Part shown: in pieces, positions 1-6,011 of the stretch
How the letters are laid out: every line of letters starts with the position of its first letter
How positions within the stretch are numbered: the stretch's first letter is position 1
NCBI GenBank assembly: GCA_017473665.1
Contig: JAFUKK010000037.1
Span: forward strand, 1 to 7,604
Direction of reading: 5' to 3'
Length of the DNA stretch: 7,604 nt
From: Lachnospiraceae bacterium
GTDB lineage: Bacteria; Bacillota; Clostridia; Lachnospirales; Lachnospiraceae
Position numbers and translations under genes: made by a program
The notes under the pieces: generated by a model
What the model saw: the letters and a program-made list of their open reading frames with translations, nothing else
Database searches by the model: none
What the model was told of the DNA's origin: nothing

Positions 1-1
1 T

Positions 2-292
2 AGCTTTGGAGTACCCATGGATGGGGCAAAGCGGGAGCTTGTACGATTGCAGGAGGGATTGGCCCGGGAGAAATATTTACTGGGCATCTGGACAGTGCCG
101 GAGCTGGAAATAGAGCCGGCCAAGGTCACTATCAGAGGAAAGTTGCAATTACCTTTATGGGGGCCATGGGCCATGAGCGGAAAAGGGGCGCCCGGTGTTT
201 GGGTTACCTATACAAATCGAAAACTGTCGCCTGTGTTTGTAATCCGTAGCTGCAAAAAAATCACGAAGAGTTGGGGAAAAGGGGAGAATTAA
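2..292 (+). CDS. 3' end of an unidentified protein, possibly a TadE-like pilus component (5'-partial)
   Basis: The reading frame is open from the left edge to the TAA at 290-292, so this is the C-terminal ~96 residues of a longer gene. The ATG at 17 has no Shine-Dalgarno sequence before it and is probably internal. The visible part has a charged helix (around KRELVRLQEGLAREKY), then beta-rich sequence with the pattern TIRGKLQLPLWG, and ends with a segment reading SPVFVIRSCKKI. A strand ending in IPL/LPLWG followed by a final 'P-V-x-F-I-R-x-x-R-R-I'-like segment is, from memory, typical of TadE-like pilus assembly proteins of Lachnospiraceae; this is weak family evidence. The next gene starts one base after the stop, so the two are probably co-transcribed. 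Coding status is fairly secure from the tight junction; the function is a guess. Confidence 0.6.
   Translation, partial: SFGVPMDGAKRELVRLQEGLAREKYLLGIWTVPELEIEPAKVTIRGKLQLPLWGPWAMSGKGAPGVWVTYTNRKLSPVFVIRSCKKITKSWGKGEN
281..286 (+). promoter_or_regulatory. Ribosome binding site of the FHA-domain gene
   Basis: GGGGAG lies 7 bases before the ATG at 294 and inside the last codons of the preceding gene. It supports the ATG at 294 over the second in-frame ATG at 300. Confidence 0.6.
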
Positions 293-293
293 T

Positions 294-1457
294 ATGCAAA
301 TGGAGTATGTGAGAAATCTACATAGTAATTATCTGCGCATGGAGCTGATTGGAAAGCCCCAGGAGCGTCGTTATCAATATTGTATTCTGGGAAGAGGCGG
401 AATCAATGGCTTGTTGGATTGTGAACTGCGGTATTTGGATGATAGGGCATTTCTGTATTATGATATTACCTCACGCCAAAACCTCAGTCAGCTATATGCG
501 GGCAGACTAATTGACAGACAATGGTTCCTGGATTTTTTTCAGGCGCTGCAGAGACTTCAACGGGAACTGGAGCGCTTTCTTCTGGAGGAAAAAGGTTGTG
601 TGTGGAATCCGGAGTATTTGTTTCAGGACCTGGAGAGAAACAAATTCTATTGTGTTTATGTGCCGTATTATGAGGGGGAGTGTGAGTTTGATAAATTGCT
701 GGATTTTATGATACAGCATTTGGACTACGGGGATGATGGGTTGGTGGAATGTATCTATCGGGTATCGGATCGTTTTCATGAGATGGGCATTACATATTTA
801 GAAGGACAGATTTTTAAAGATGTAGAGGTATTGGTAGTGGAGCAATCTTCCTGGGTGCTTGCAACAGGGGTGGAGAGACAGCAGGAGGAAACTATGGTGT
901 CTATAGCGGATACGTCGTTACAGGATGTGCCTGCTTATGAAAAGGGGGCGGATGTGGAACTGCCTTTTAAGGATAAGCCGGGGCGCTTTTCTTTTTGGGA
1001 AAATCGGCGCAAACGGGAAAGGAATGAAAGAAATAGTTATCGGGAGAGCATGCAACGACAGATAGGCGGTATGAAGGTGGCAGAGGAGCCGGATTATATG
1101 GCACAGATATCCTCGGAAGAAACACAGGAGTATGGTAATACCATATATATGGAAGAGATGAAACCTCGGGAGGTAATACATCGCCTGTATACACCGGACG
1201 GGACTGTAGATGTGGTGTTGCCCCAAAAAGATGTGTTGATTGGTAAAAAGCAGGATAAGGTGGATGTGGCGATACAGGATGCCTCCATCAGCAGACTTCA
1301 TGCCAAGCTTATCTATGACGGAGAGTATTACCTGGAGGATATGAATTCTACCAACGGTACCTTCAAGAATGGCCTACGCTTGCTTCCCTATGAAAAGCGT
1401 TTGTTGGAGCCGGGAGATGAGGTGCGTCTGGGCAAATGCGTGCTGATTTTCCGCTAG
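294..1457 (+). CDS. FHA-domain protein with DUF6382-like N-terminal domain
   Basis: This 387-residue protein has three parts. Residues ~4-175 resemble the DUF6382 domain (hallmark YYDITSRQNLSQLY, near residue 55). Residues ~185-300 form a charged linker with a strongly basic stretch near 235-250. Residues ~303-387 form a forkhead-associated (FHA) phosphothreonine-binding domain, visible as G317-K-K, S331-I-S-R-L-H336, N351-S-T-N-G-T356 and a final RLGKCVLIFR strand. The usual 'IGR' arginine is a lysine here (K318). No signal peptide or membrane segment is seen, so it is probably cytoplasmic and reads Ser/Thr phosphorylation as an adaptor. In Lachnospiraceae such proteins often accompany Tad/Flp pilus loci, which fits the possible pilus gene just upstream, but no ATPase or pilin gene lies in the window to confirm this. 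FHA assignment is firm; DUF6382 is by recall; the pilus role is inference. Confidence 0.87.
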   Translation: MQMEYVRNLHSNYLRMELIGKPQERRYQYCILGRGGINGLLDCELRYLDDRAFLYYDITSRQNLSQLYAGRLIDRQWFLDFFQALQRLQRELERFLLEEKGCVWNPEYLFQDLERNKFYCVYVPYYEGECEFDKLLDFMIQHLDYGDDGLVECIYRVSDRFHEMGITYLEGQIFKDVEVLVVEQSSWVLATGVERQQEETMVSIADTSLQDVPAYEKGADVELPFKDKPGRFSFWENRRKRERNERNSYRESMQRQIGGMKVAEEPDYMAQISSEETQEYGNTIYMEEMKPREVIHRLYTPDGTVDVVLPQKDVLIGKKQDKVDVAIQDASISRLHAKLIYDGEYYLEDMNSTNGTFKNGLRLLPYEKRLLEPGDEVRLGKCVLIFR

Positions 1458-1462
1458 TTTTA

Positions 1463-1492
1463 TTGACGCAAGGGGCGCAAAGGTGGTACATT
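1463..1492 (+). promoter_or_regulatory. Candidate sigma-A promoter for the rhomboid-to-plsC operon
   Basis: TTGACG (1463-1468) is followed after 18 bases by TACATT (1487-1492), preceded by TG plus one base (1484-1486) as in an extended -10. It lies wholly in the 56-base gap between the FHA and rhomboid genes and would start transcription near 1499, just before the ribosome site of the rhomboid gene. The -10 hexamer matches consensus at only four of six positions, so the call is tentative. No terminator separates the FHA gene from this promoter, so read-through is also possible. Confidence 0.4.
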
Positions 1493-1513
1493 GGATGGTA
1501 GATAGAAGGTGAT

Positions 1514-2125
1514 ATGATGTTACAGAAGTGGAAATCCCTCCCCCTTGTCAGTTATCTGTTGGTGGGGATCAATATTCTGCTATTTCTATTATGTACATTC
1601 AGTGGTGATTTGATATATAATATGGGTGGCATGGATGTATGGAATACCCTGTTTTGCGGGGAGTACTATCGTGTGTTGACAGCTATGTTTTTACACGCGG
1701 ATATACGGCATCTGTTTAACAATATGATATTGGCATTCTTTGTGGGTTCCATGCTGGAAAAGGAATTGGGACATCTGACATATGGGATATCCTATTTCCT
1801 GTGTGGTATAGGTGGCAATGTATTGTCCCTGCTATATAAGCTTCGATTTGGTATCACGGTAGGTAGTATTGGTGCCAGCGGAGCCGTGTTTGGTTTGGAT
1901 GGCATATTATTGATGATGGTGTTGCTCAGCGGCAGGAGATTGCTGGATGCCACGCCCCTTAGGATAGGTGGAGTGCTTTTCCTGTCTTTATATAGTAGCT
2001 TTGGTGTGGCAGGTGTGGACAATGCGGCCCATGTGGGAGGAATCATTACCGGTATGGTAATCGGTGTAATAACAAGTATCGTAATTAGATGCGCAGATAA
2101 AAGAAAACAGAACGTGAGGTGCTGA
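1514..2125 (+). CDS. Rhomboid-family intramembrane serine protease
   Basis: This 203-residue polytopic membrane protein would cleave transmembrane segments of other proteins within the bilayer. Rhomboid hallmarks are all present: H61-A-D-I-R-H66-L-F-N-N70 for the HxxxN oxyanion/structural motif, the nucleophile S122 in G120-A-S-G-A, and the general base H173 in A-A-H173-V-G-G. The GxxxG-like glycine residues around H173 are typical. About six hydrophobic segments are seen, beginning near residues 10-30, and the C-terminus is a short basic tail. It is a minimal six-helix rhomboid with no extra soluble domain. Two ATG codons stand side by side: 1514 is 4 bases after AAGG (1506-1509), while 1517 is 7 bases after it and may be the true start. 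The next gene begins one base after the stop, so they share a transcript. The substrate is unknown. The complete catalytic dyad implies an active enzyme. Confidence 0.93.
   Translation: MMLQKWKSLPLVSYLLVGINILLFLLCTFSGDLIYNMGGMDVWNTLFCGEYYRVLTAMFLHADIRHLFNNMILAFFVGSMLEKELGHLTYGISYFLCGIGGNVLSLLYKLRFGITVGSIGASGAVFGLDGILLMMVLLSGRRLLDATPLRIGGVLFLSLYSSFGVAGVDNAAHVGGIITGMVIGVITSIVIRCADKRKQNVRC
2116..2121 (+). promoter_or_regulatory. Ribosome binding site that fixes a TTG start
   Basis: GAGGTG sits 5 bases upstream of the TTG at 2127 and overlaps the last codons of the rhomboid gene. No in-frame ATG lies close by that would keep the first beta strand of the flavodoxin-like domain, so the TTG is the best start. 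Confidence 0.6.
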
Positions 2126-2126
2126 T

Positions 2127-3119
2127 TTGAAGGTCAATATTTACTACGGCGGAAGAGGAATCATTGATGATCCTACCATTTATGTGATTAATAAGATGCA
2201 GGAGACTTTGGAGGAATTGCGGGTACAGGTGGAGCGCTACAATCTGTATGAGTACAAGAATTCCATTACCACCCTGCCTCAGACTCTGAAGGATGCGGAT
2301 GGTATTATTCTGGCGACTACTGTGGAATGGTATGGTATCGGCGGATATATGCAGCAGTTTCTGGATGCTTGCTGGCTTTTTGGTGACAAGGAGCGGATTT
2401 CCCAGATTTATATGTGCCCTGTGGTAATGTCCACCACCTATGGTGAGCGGGAGGCCAAGCAGAGTCTGACTACCGCTTGGGAGATTTTGGGAGGCAAGCC
2501 CTGTAGCGGTATCTGCGGATATATAGAGAATACCATTAGTCTGGAGATGAATCCCCAGTATACGGTGATTATTGAGAAGAAGATGGAGAATCTTTATCGT
2601 ACTGTGAATCAAAAGATGACCAGCTTCCCTGCCAGCAATCAGGCAGTAAAGCAAAAGGTATCCATGTCCCCTGCTACAGATTTGACTCCTCAGGAAACGG
2701 AGCAGCTCTCCGAGTATGTATCCGATGACAGCTATGTACAGCGTCAAAAGGAGGATTTGCAGGAACTGACCAGTATGTTTAAGGACATGCTGAGCAATGA
2801 AGGAGCCGATAGTGAGAGTGAATATCTGGCTGATTTCCGCAAGGTATTTAAGCCTCAGGCAGGGTTTAGAGCTAATTATGCCATCTATATAGAAGAAAAG
2901 AAAAATCCCCTGGTACTGGAGGTACAGGGTCCTACCATGGAATGCCGGTATGGCGCCATGGCAGCAGCTGATGTGGAGATTCGCCTGAATCGGACTACCA
3001 TGGAAGATATCGTAAACGGACGGATGACCTTCCAGAGGGCATTTATGTCCGGCGTCATGACCAATAAGGGCGATTTCCGGCTGATGAGGACATTGGATCA
3101 GTTATTTATGTTTGAATAG
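2127..3119 (+). CDS. Flavodoxin-like/NAD(P)H-oxidoreductase domain fused to an SCP2 lipid-binding domain
   Basis: This 330-residue protein appears to have two domains. Residues 1-165 form an alternating alpha/beta fold like the flavodoxin/NADPH-dependent FMN reductase family: a first strand KVNIYYGG, a helix, then 'DADGIILATTVEWYGIGGYMQQFLD', the pattern that normally holds the flavin isoalloxazine ring. Residues ~166-235 are a polar acidic linker. Residues ~236-330 resemble an SCP2 sterol-carrier domain, with 'ADVEIRLNRTTMEDIVNGRMTFQRAFMSG' followed by a K-G-D-F-R strand. The usual flavodoxin phosphate loop (GSxRxxGxT-like) is replaced by GGRGIIDDPT, so FMN binding is uncertain. The start is a TTG: GAGGTG at 2116-2121 lies 5 bases upstream, the first strand begins right after it, and the gene follows the rhomboid stop by one base. 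Substrate and reaction are unknown. Confidence 0.82.
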   Translation: MKVNIYYGGRGIIDDPTIYVINKMQETLEELRVQVERYNLYEYKNSITTLPQTLKDADGIILATTVEWYGIGGYMQQFLDACWLFGDKERISQIYMCPVVMSTTYGEREAKQSLTTAWEILGGKPCSGICGYIENTISLEMNPQYTVIIEKKMENLYRTVNQKMTSFPASNQAVKQKVSMSPATDLTPQETEQLSEYVSDDSYVQRQKEDLQELTSMFKDMLSNEGADSESEYLADFRKVFKPQAGFRANYAIYIEEKKNPLVLEVQGPTMECRYGAMAAADVEIRLNRTTMEDIVNGRMTFQRAFMSGVMTNKGDFRLMRTLDQLFMFE

Positions 3120-3131
3120 AGAGGTATTGTG

Positions 3132-3539
3132 ATGAAGGACGATTGTATTTTTTGTAAATTAGCTAATGGAGTGTTTCCTACCAATTCCATTTATGAGGAT
3201 GAGGATTTTAATGTGATTTTAGACCTTGAGCCTGCTACCAGAGGACATGCATTGTTACTGCCCAAGGAGCATGCAGCCAATCTGTTTGAATTGCCCGATG
3301 AGATTGCAGTAAAGGCTTTGGTAACTGTAAAGAAGGTAGCTGCGCAGATGAAGGAGAATCTTGGTTGCGCCGGTATGAACCTGGTACAGAATAATGGAGA
3401 AGTGGCGGGTCAGACCGTAAATCATTTCCATATTCATATGATTCCTCGATATGAGGCGGACGAATCTATGGTGAGTTGGAAGAAAATGAAACCTTCTGCT
3501 GAAGAATTAGTTGAAATCAAAAAGCAAATTAGGGAATAG
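3132..3539 (+). CDS. HIT-family nucleotide-binding hydrolase
   Basis: This 135-residue protein has the full histidine triad, H98-F-H100-I-H102-M-I-P-R; H100 is the expected nucleophile that forms a nucleotidyl intermediate. The N-terminal C5-I-F-C8 pair, probably with H47 in PKEHAAN and H98, matches the zinc-binding form of Hint-type HIT proteins. Such proteins hydrolyse nucleoside phosphoramidates, AMP-lysine-like adducts or dinucleoside polyphosphates in the cytoplasm; the exact substrate cannot be read from sequence. Length is typical of the family. GTG (3129) and ATG (3132) are adjacent in frame; GAGG at 3121-3124 is 7 bases from the ATG but only 4 from the GTG, so I chose the ATG. It lies 12 bases after the flavodoxin-like gene and 8 before fumarase alpha, within one operon. 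Confidence 0.95.
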   Translation: MKDDCIFCKLANGVFPTNSIYEDEDFNVILDLEPATRGHALLLPKEHAANLFELPDEIAVKALVTVKKVAAQMKENLGCAGMNLVQNNGEVAGQTVNHFHIHMIPRYEADESMVSWKKMKPSAEELVEIKKQIRE

Positions 3540-3547
3540 GAAGTACC

Positions 3548-4390
3548 ATGAGGACCATAGATGTAAGTATAATTACAGACAACATCAAAGAAATGTGTAT
3601 AGAAGCCAATCATTTCCTGTCTTCCGATATGAAGGCGGCGCTGGACTGTGCCTGCATACAGGAGGAGGCTCCTCTTGGCAAGCAGATATTGGGCCAGTTG
3701 CAGGAGAATCTGGAGATTGCGGGAGCGGATATGATTCCCATTTGTCAGGATACAGGTATGGCCGTGATTTTTATGGAAATCGGGCAGGATGTACATTTTA
3801 CCGGCGGCAGCCTGGAGGAAGCAATCCATGAGGGTGTGCGCAGAGGTTATGTGGATGGCTACTTGCGCAAGTCTGTAGTGAAGGACCCGATTTTTAGAGA
3901 GAATACCAAGGACAATACCCCTGCCATTATTTATTATGAAATGGTACCCGGGGAGACGGTAAAGATTACCGTAGCGCCTAAAGGATTCGGAAGCGAGAAT
4001 ATGAGCCGGGTGTTTATGTTAAAGCCGGCAGATGGTATAGAAGGTGTCAAGAATGCGATTTTGACAGCAGTGAAGGATGCTGGCCCCAATGCTTGTCCTC
4101 CCATGGTGGTGGGCGTGGGTATTGGCGGTACTTTCGAAAAATGCGCCCTGATGGCCAAGAAAGCGCTGACCAGACCGGTGAATCAGCATTCGGAGATTCC
4201 CTATGTGAAGGAATTGGAAGAAGAGATGCTGACCAGGATTAACAGCCTGGGTATTGGTCCCGGAGGATTGGGGGGCAGTACCACAGCCTTTGCGGTCAAT
4301 ATCAATACCTATCCTACCCATATTGCAGGATTGCCGGTGGCGATTAATATTTGTTGCCATGTGAATCGACATGCGGTAAGGGAAATCTAG
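3548..4390 (+). CDS. Fumarate hydratase class I, alpha subunit
   Basis: This is the larger subunit of the two-subunit, [4Fe-4S]-dependent fumarase (fumarate + water to L-malate, EC 4.2.1.2), at 280 residues the usual length. Likely cluster ligands are C66 in C-Q-D-T-G, C183 in G-P-N-A-C-P-P and C269 or C270 in I-C-C-H-V-N-R-H. Other family marks are the GVGIGGTFEKCALMAKKAL segment and GPGGLGGSTTAFAVNI near residues 237-252. The site-differentiated cluster acts as Lewis acid and is oxygen-sensitive, which suits an anaerobe. The start is ATG 3548, with AGGAAG (3538-3543) overlapping the HIT stop codon. L-tartrate dehydratase alpha (TtdA) is homologous and cannot be fully excluded, but there is no tartrate gene nearby. 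The beta subunit follows after 57 bases. Confidence 0.94.
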   Translation: MRTIDVSIITDNIKEMCIEANHFLSSDMKAALDCACIQEEAPLGKQILGQLQENLEIAGADMIPICQDTGMAVIFMEIGQDVHFTGGSLEEAIHEGVRRGYVDGYLRKSVVKDPIFRENTKDNTPAIIYYEMVPGETVKITVAPKGFGSENMSRVFMLKPADGIEGVKNAILTAVKDAGPNACPPMVVGVGIGGTFEKCALMAKKALTRPVNQHSEIPYVKELEEEMLTRINSLGIGPGGLGGSTTAFAVNINTYPTHIAGLPVAINICCHVNRHAVREI

Positions 4391-4404
4391 GTATTTTACT
4401 ATTA

Positions 4405-4447
4405 TATAATATGAGGAAGTGCCGTTTGTGCGGCCCAGTGAGTAAAG
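4405..4447 (+). promoter_or_regulatory. Leader of fumarase beta: small hairpin and possible 14-codon upstream ORF
   Basis: The 57-base gap between the fumarase subunits is the longest inside the operon. It holds a Shine-Dalgarno-like GAGGAAG (4413-4419), a GCCG/CGGC stem (4421-4424 with 4431-4434, loop TTTGTG), and an ATG at 4411 opening a 14-codon frame whose TAA (4453-4455) overlaps the start of the beta gene. The beta ATG itself has only a weak GTGA (4438-4441) before it. If the stem forms, the GAGGAAG would be brought to about 14 bases from the start. Function is conjecture. Confidence 0.25.
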
Positions 4448-5002
4448 ATGGATAAATATATCAATGTGCCCTTAAGTGATGAGGATGCGGCGCAGCTTCG
4501 TGCCGGAGACTATGTATACCTTACAGGTGTGATTTATACTGCCAGAGATGCTGCCCATAAGCGTATGGCAGAGACTTTGGAGGCAGGTGAGGCTTTGCCT
4601 CTTTCCTTAAAACAAAATGTGATTTATTATATGGGACCTTCCCCGGCCAGAGAGGGCAGACCCATTGGCTCTGCAGGTCCTACCACTTCCAGCCGCATGG
4701 ATAAGTATGCGCCGGATTTATTAGATTTGGGTTTGAAGGGTATGATTGGCAAGGGAAAGCGTTCTCCTCAGGTAAAGGATGCAGTGATGAGAAACGGTGC
4801 GGTCTATTTTGCAGCAGTAGGAGGTGCCGGAGCTTTACTTTCCAAATCCATTCTTTCGTCGGAAGTGATTGCATATGATGATTTGGGGACAGAAGCCATC
4901 CGCAGATTGGAAGTAAAAGATTTCCCTGTAATAGTAGTAATGGATAGTTTTGGGAATAATCTGTATGAAACAGCAATCAAAGAATATGCAAAGGAAGATT
5001 AA
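4448..5002 (+). CDS. Fumarate hydratase class I, beta subunit
   Basis: This 184-residue protein is the smaller subunit of the two-part class I fumarase and completes the active site of the alpha subunit upstream. Family motifs are T31-A-R-D-A-A-H37, the glycine-rich Y-M-G-P-S-P-A-R-E-G near 61-70, G77-P-T-T-S-S-R-M-D85, G101-K-G-K-R-S106, F121-A-A-V-G-G-A-G-A-L-L, and Y143-D-D-L-G-T-E-A-I. These supply substrate-binding arginines, serine/threonine residues and lysines; no cluster cysteines are expected or seen. Length is normal for the stand-alone beta subunit. The start must be ATG 4448 because the same frame has a stop at 4439-4441. Ribosome signal is weak, which could imply coupling to the leader or to the alpha subunit. 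TtdB of L-tartrate dehydratase is the main alternative. PlsC follows 3 bases later. Confidence 0.93.
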   Translation: MDKYINVPLSDEDAAQLRAGDYVYLTGVIYTARDAAHKRMAETLEAGEALPLSLKQNVIYYMGPSPAREGRPIGSAGPTTSSRMDKYAPDLLDLGLKGMIGKGKRSPQVKDAVMRNGAVYFAAVGGAGALLSKSILSSEVIAYDDLGTEAIRRLEVKDFPVIVVMDSFGNNLYETAIKEYAKED

Positions 5003-5005
5003 CTT

Positions 5006-5713
5006 ATGTGGCGAATTATAATGATGGTAGTCAGATTGATTTATATAGCACCTTACTATATGTATCGTATCTGGCGATACGGTAAAAAAAGAAATGCAGA
5101 TATTACCGAAGCATATGCATATATTAAAAAGGTAACTAAGGCAGCTAATCATGCCGGCAGAGTGACCATAGAGTCTCACGGACTGGAGAATCTGCCCAAG
5201 GAAAACGGATACATCTTTTATCCCAATCACCAGGGCTTGTTTGATGTGTTGGTATTTTTGGAATCCTGTCCGGCTCCCTTTGCTTTTGTGATTAAGAAGG
5301 AAGCCCGCAATATCATTTTGCTGAAGCAGGTTGGTGATGCACTGGGCTCTCTGGCAATCGACCGTGAAGATATCAAGCAGTCCATGAAGGTAATCCTGGA
5401 AATGGCAGAGCAGGTAAAGCAAGGCAAGAACTTCCTGATTTTTGCAGAGGGTACCCGAAGCAAAATGGGTAATCAGCCCCTGGATTTTAAAGGCGGTAGT
5501 TTTAAGGCAGCCATGAAAGCCAAGTGTCCCATTGTGCCCTGTGCCTTGATAGATTCCTTTAAACCTTTTGATGAGAAGTCTGTAAAGCCTGTGACGGTGA
5601 AACTGATCTATCTGCCTCCCATGTACTATGAGGAGTATAAGGATATGAAGACCGGGGAGATTGCGGCAGAGGTAAAACGTCGTATCGAGGAAGCAATTGC
5701 TCAGTATGAATAG
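5006..5713 (+). CDS. plsC: 1-acyl-sn-glycerol-3-phosphate acyltransferase
   Basis: This 235-residue membrane-associated enzyme transfers an acyl group to lysophosphatidate to make phosphatidate in phospholipid synthesis. The diagnostic catalytic motif is N74-H75-Q-G-L-F-D80 (NHxxxxD; H75 and D80 form the charge relay). The substrate-binding motif is F146-A-E-G-T-R-S152, followed by G163-G-S-F-K-A-A and the C-P-I-V-P-C-A segment, in the family order. A hydrophobic N-terminal stretch (about residues 3-19) is probably a membrane anchor. The start ATG follows AAGGAAG (4991-4997) by 8 bases; the gene begins 3 bases after fumarase beta, so it closes the operon. A related lysophospholipid acyltransferase with another head-group preference is possible. 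No clear terminator follows; a T-run at 5750-5756 lacks a GC-rich stem. Confidence 0.93.
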   Translation: MWRIIMMVVRLIYIAPYYMYRIWRYGKKRNADITEAYAYIKKVTKAANHAGRVTIESHGLENLPKENGYIFYPNHQGLFDVLVFLESCPAPFAFVIKKEARNIILLKQVGDALGSLAIDREDIKQSMKVILEMAEQVKQGKNFLIFAEGTRSKMGNQPLDFKGGSFKAAMKAKCPIVPCALIDSFKPFDEKSVKPVTVKLIYLPPMYYEEYKDMKTGEIAAEVKRRIEEAIAQYE

Positions 5714-5770
5714 TAAAAGTGACGCAAAGAATACCTGCAAAAGTCCCTGTTTTTTTACAATAAAAACTCA

Positions 5771-5799
5771 TTGACAAACGCAGGATTAATATGTATAAT
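5771..5799 (+). promoter_or_regulatory. Perfect-consensus sigma-A promoter of tRNA-Ser
   Basis: TTGACA (5771-5776) and TATAAT (5794-5799) both match consensus at every position and are separated by the ideal 17 bases. Transcription should begin near 5806, about 52 bases before the tRNA. Such strong, apparently unregulated promoters are usual for stable RNA genes. Confidence 0.88.
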
Positions 5800-5806
5800 A
5801 ACACTT

Positions 5807-5849
5807 GCGTCGTGAGACGTGACAATCACATATTGGTAGTGACGTGATT
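5807..5849 (+). other. Structured 5' leader of the tRNA-Ser precursor
   Basis: Right at the predicted transcript start, CGTC (5808-5811) and GACG (5816-5819) enclose GTGA, a GNRA-type tetraloop. Further on, AATCAC (5824-5829) can pair with GTGATT (5844-5849). The leader is expected to be removed by RNase P; the hairpins may be incidental or may shape processing. Confidence 0.35.
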
Positions 5850-5857
5850 CAGATTTT

Positions 5858-5945
5858 GGAGAAATACTCAAGAGGCTGAAGAGGCGCCCCTGCTAAGGGT
5901 GTAGGTCGGGCAACCGGCGCGAGGGTTCAAATCCCTCTTTCTCCG
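5858..5945 (+). tRNA. tRNA-Ser (anticodon GCU)
   Basis: The full cloverleaf can be drawn. The acceptor stem GGAGAAA (5858-5864) pairs with TTTCTCC (5938-5944), with discriminator G5945. The D stem is CTC/GAG (5867-5869 with 5881-5883). The anticodon stem CGCCC/GGGTG (5885-5889 with 5897-5901) encloses the loop CTGCTAA with anticodon GCT at 5892-5894. A long variable arm (5902-5920) marks a class II tRNA such as serine. The T arm is GAGGG-TTCAAAT-CCCTC (5921-5937). It decodes AGC and AGU. The 3' CCA is not encoded and must be added by the CCA-adding enzyme. It is a single tRNA gene with its own promoter and terminator. Confidence 0.97.
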
Positions 5946-5961
5946 TTTCAACTACCATTTC

Positions 5962-5991
5962 AGAAGTGCTAGGTTTTAGCACTTCTTTTTT
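5962..5991 (+). terminator. Intrinsic terminator after tRNA-Ser
   Basis: AGAAGTGCTA (5962-5971) pairs perfectly over 10 bp with TAGCACTTCT (5977-5986) around a 5-base loop, followed directly by a T-run to 5991. It lies 16 bases after the tRNA and insulates the downstream phosphatase gene from the strong tRNA promoter. Confidence 0.92.
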
Positions 5992-6011
5992 GTTTGTGTG
6001 AGTATCGATGA

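Noticed and set aside
254..260. Run of seven A as a programmed frameshift site
   Set aside because: The reading frame continues normally to a stop that abuts the next gene, and no stimulating structure is seen.
1467..1480. CGCAA repeated at 9-base spacing in the gap before the rhomboid gene
   Set aside because: Only two short copies lying in the promoter spacer; likely chance.
2085..2747. Antisense open frame of about 220 codons on the - strand
   Set aside because: It is a shadow of the flavodoxin-like/SCP2 gene, with no ribosome site or recognisable motif.
4405..4410. TATAAT before the fumarase beta gene as an internal promoter
   Set aside because: No TTGACA-like element lies 16-18 bases upstream (4382-4387 reads GAAATC), and the region is AT-rich.
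3548..5002. L-tartrate dehydratase (TtdAB) instead of fumarase
   Set aside because: The families are homologous and sequence alone does not fully decide, but subunit lengths fit the clostridial fumarase and no tartrate transport or regulator gene is nearby.
4835..5740. Long antisense open frame of about 300 codons on the - strand
   Set aside because: It lies opposite fumarase beta and plsC, both of which have complete family motifs; its translation is rich in His, Cys, Leu and Ile and shows no recognisable domain.
5711..5757. Terminator for the plsC operon at the T-run 5750-5756
   Set aside because: There is no GC-rich stem before the T-run; only weak AAAA/TTTT pairing is possible.
5858..5945. 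tRNA-Ser as an integration (att) site for a mobile element
   Set aside because: No integrase gene, no duplicated tRNA 3' end, and ordinary housekeeping genes follow.
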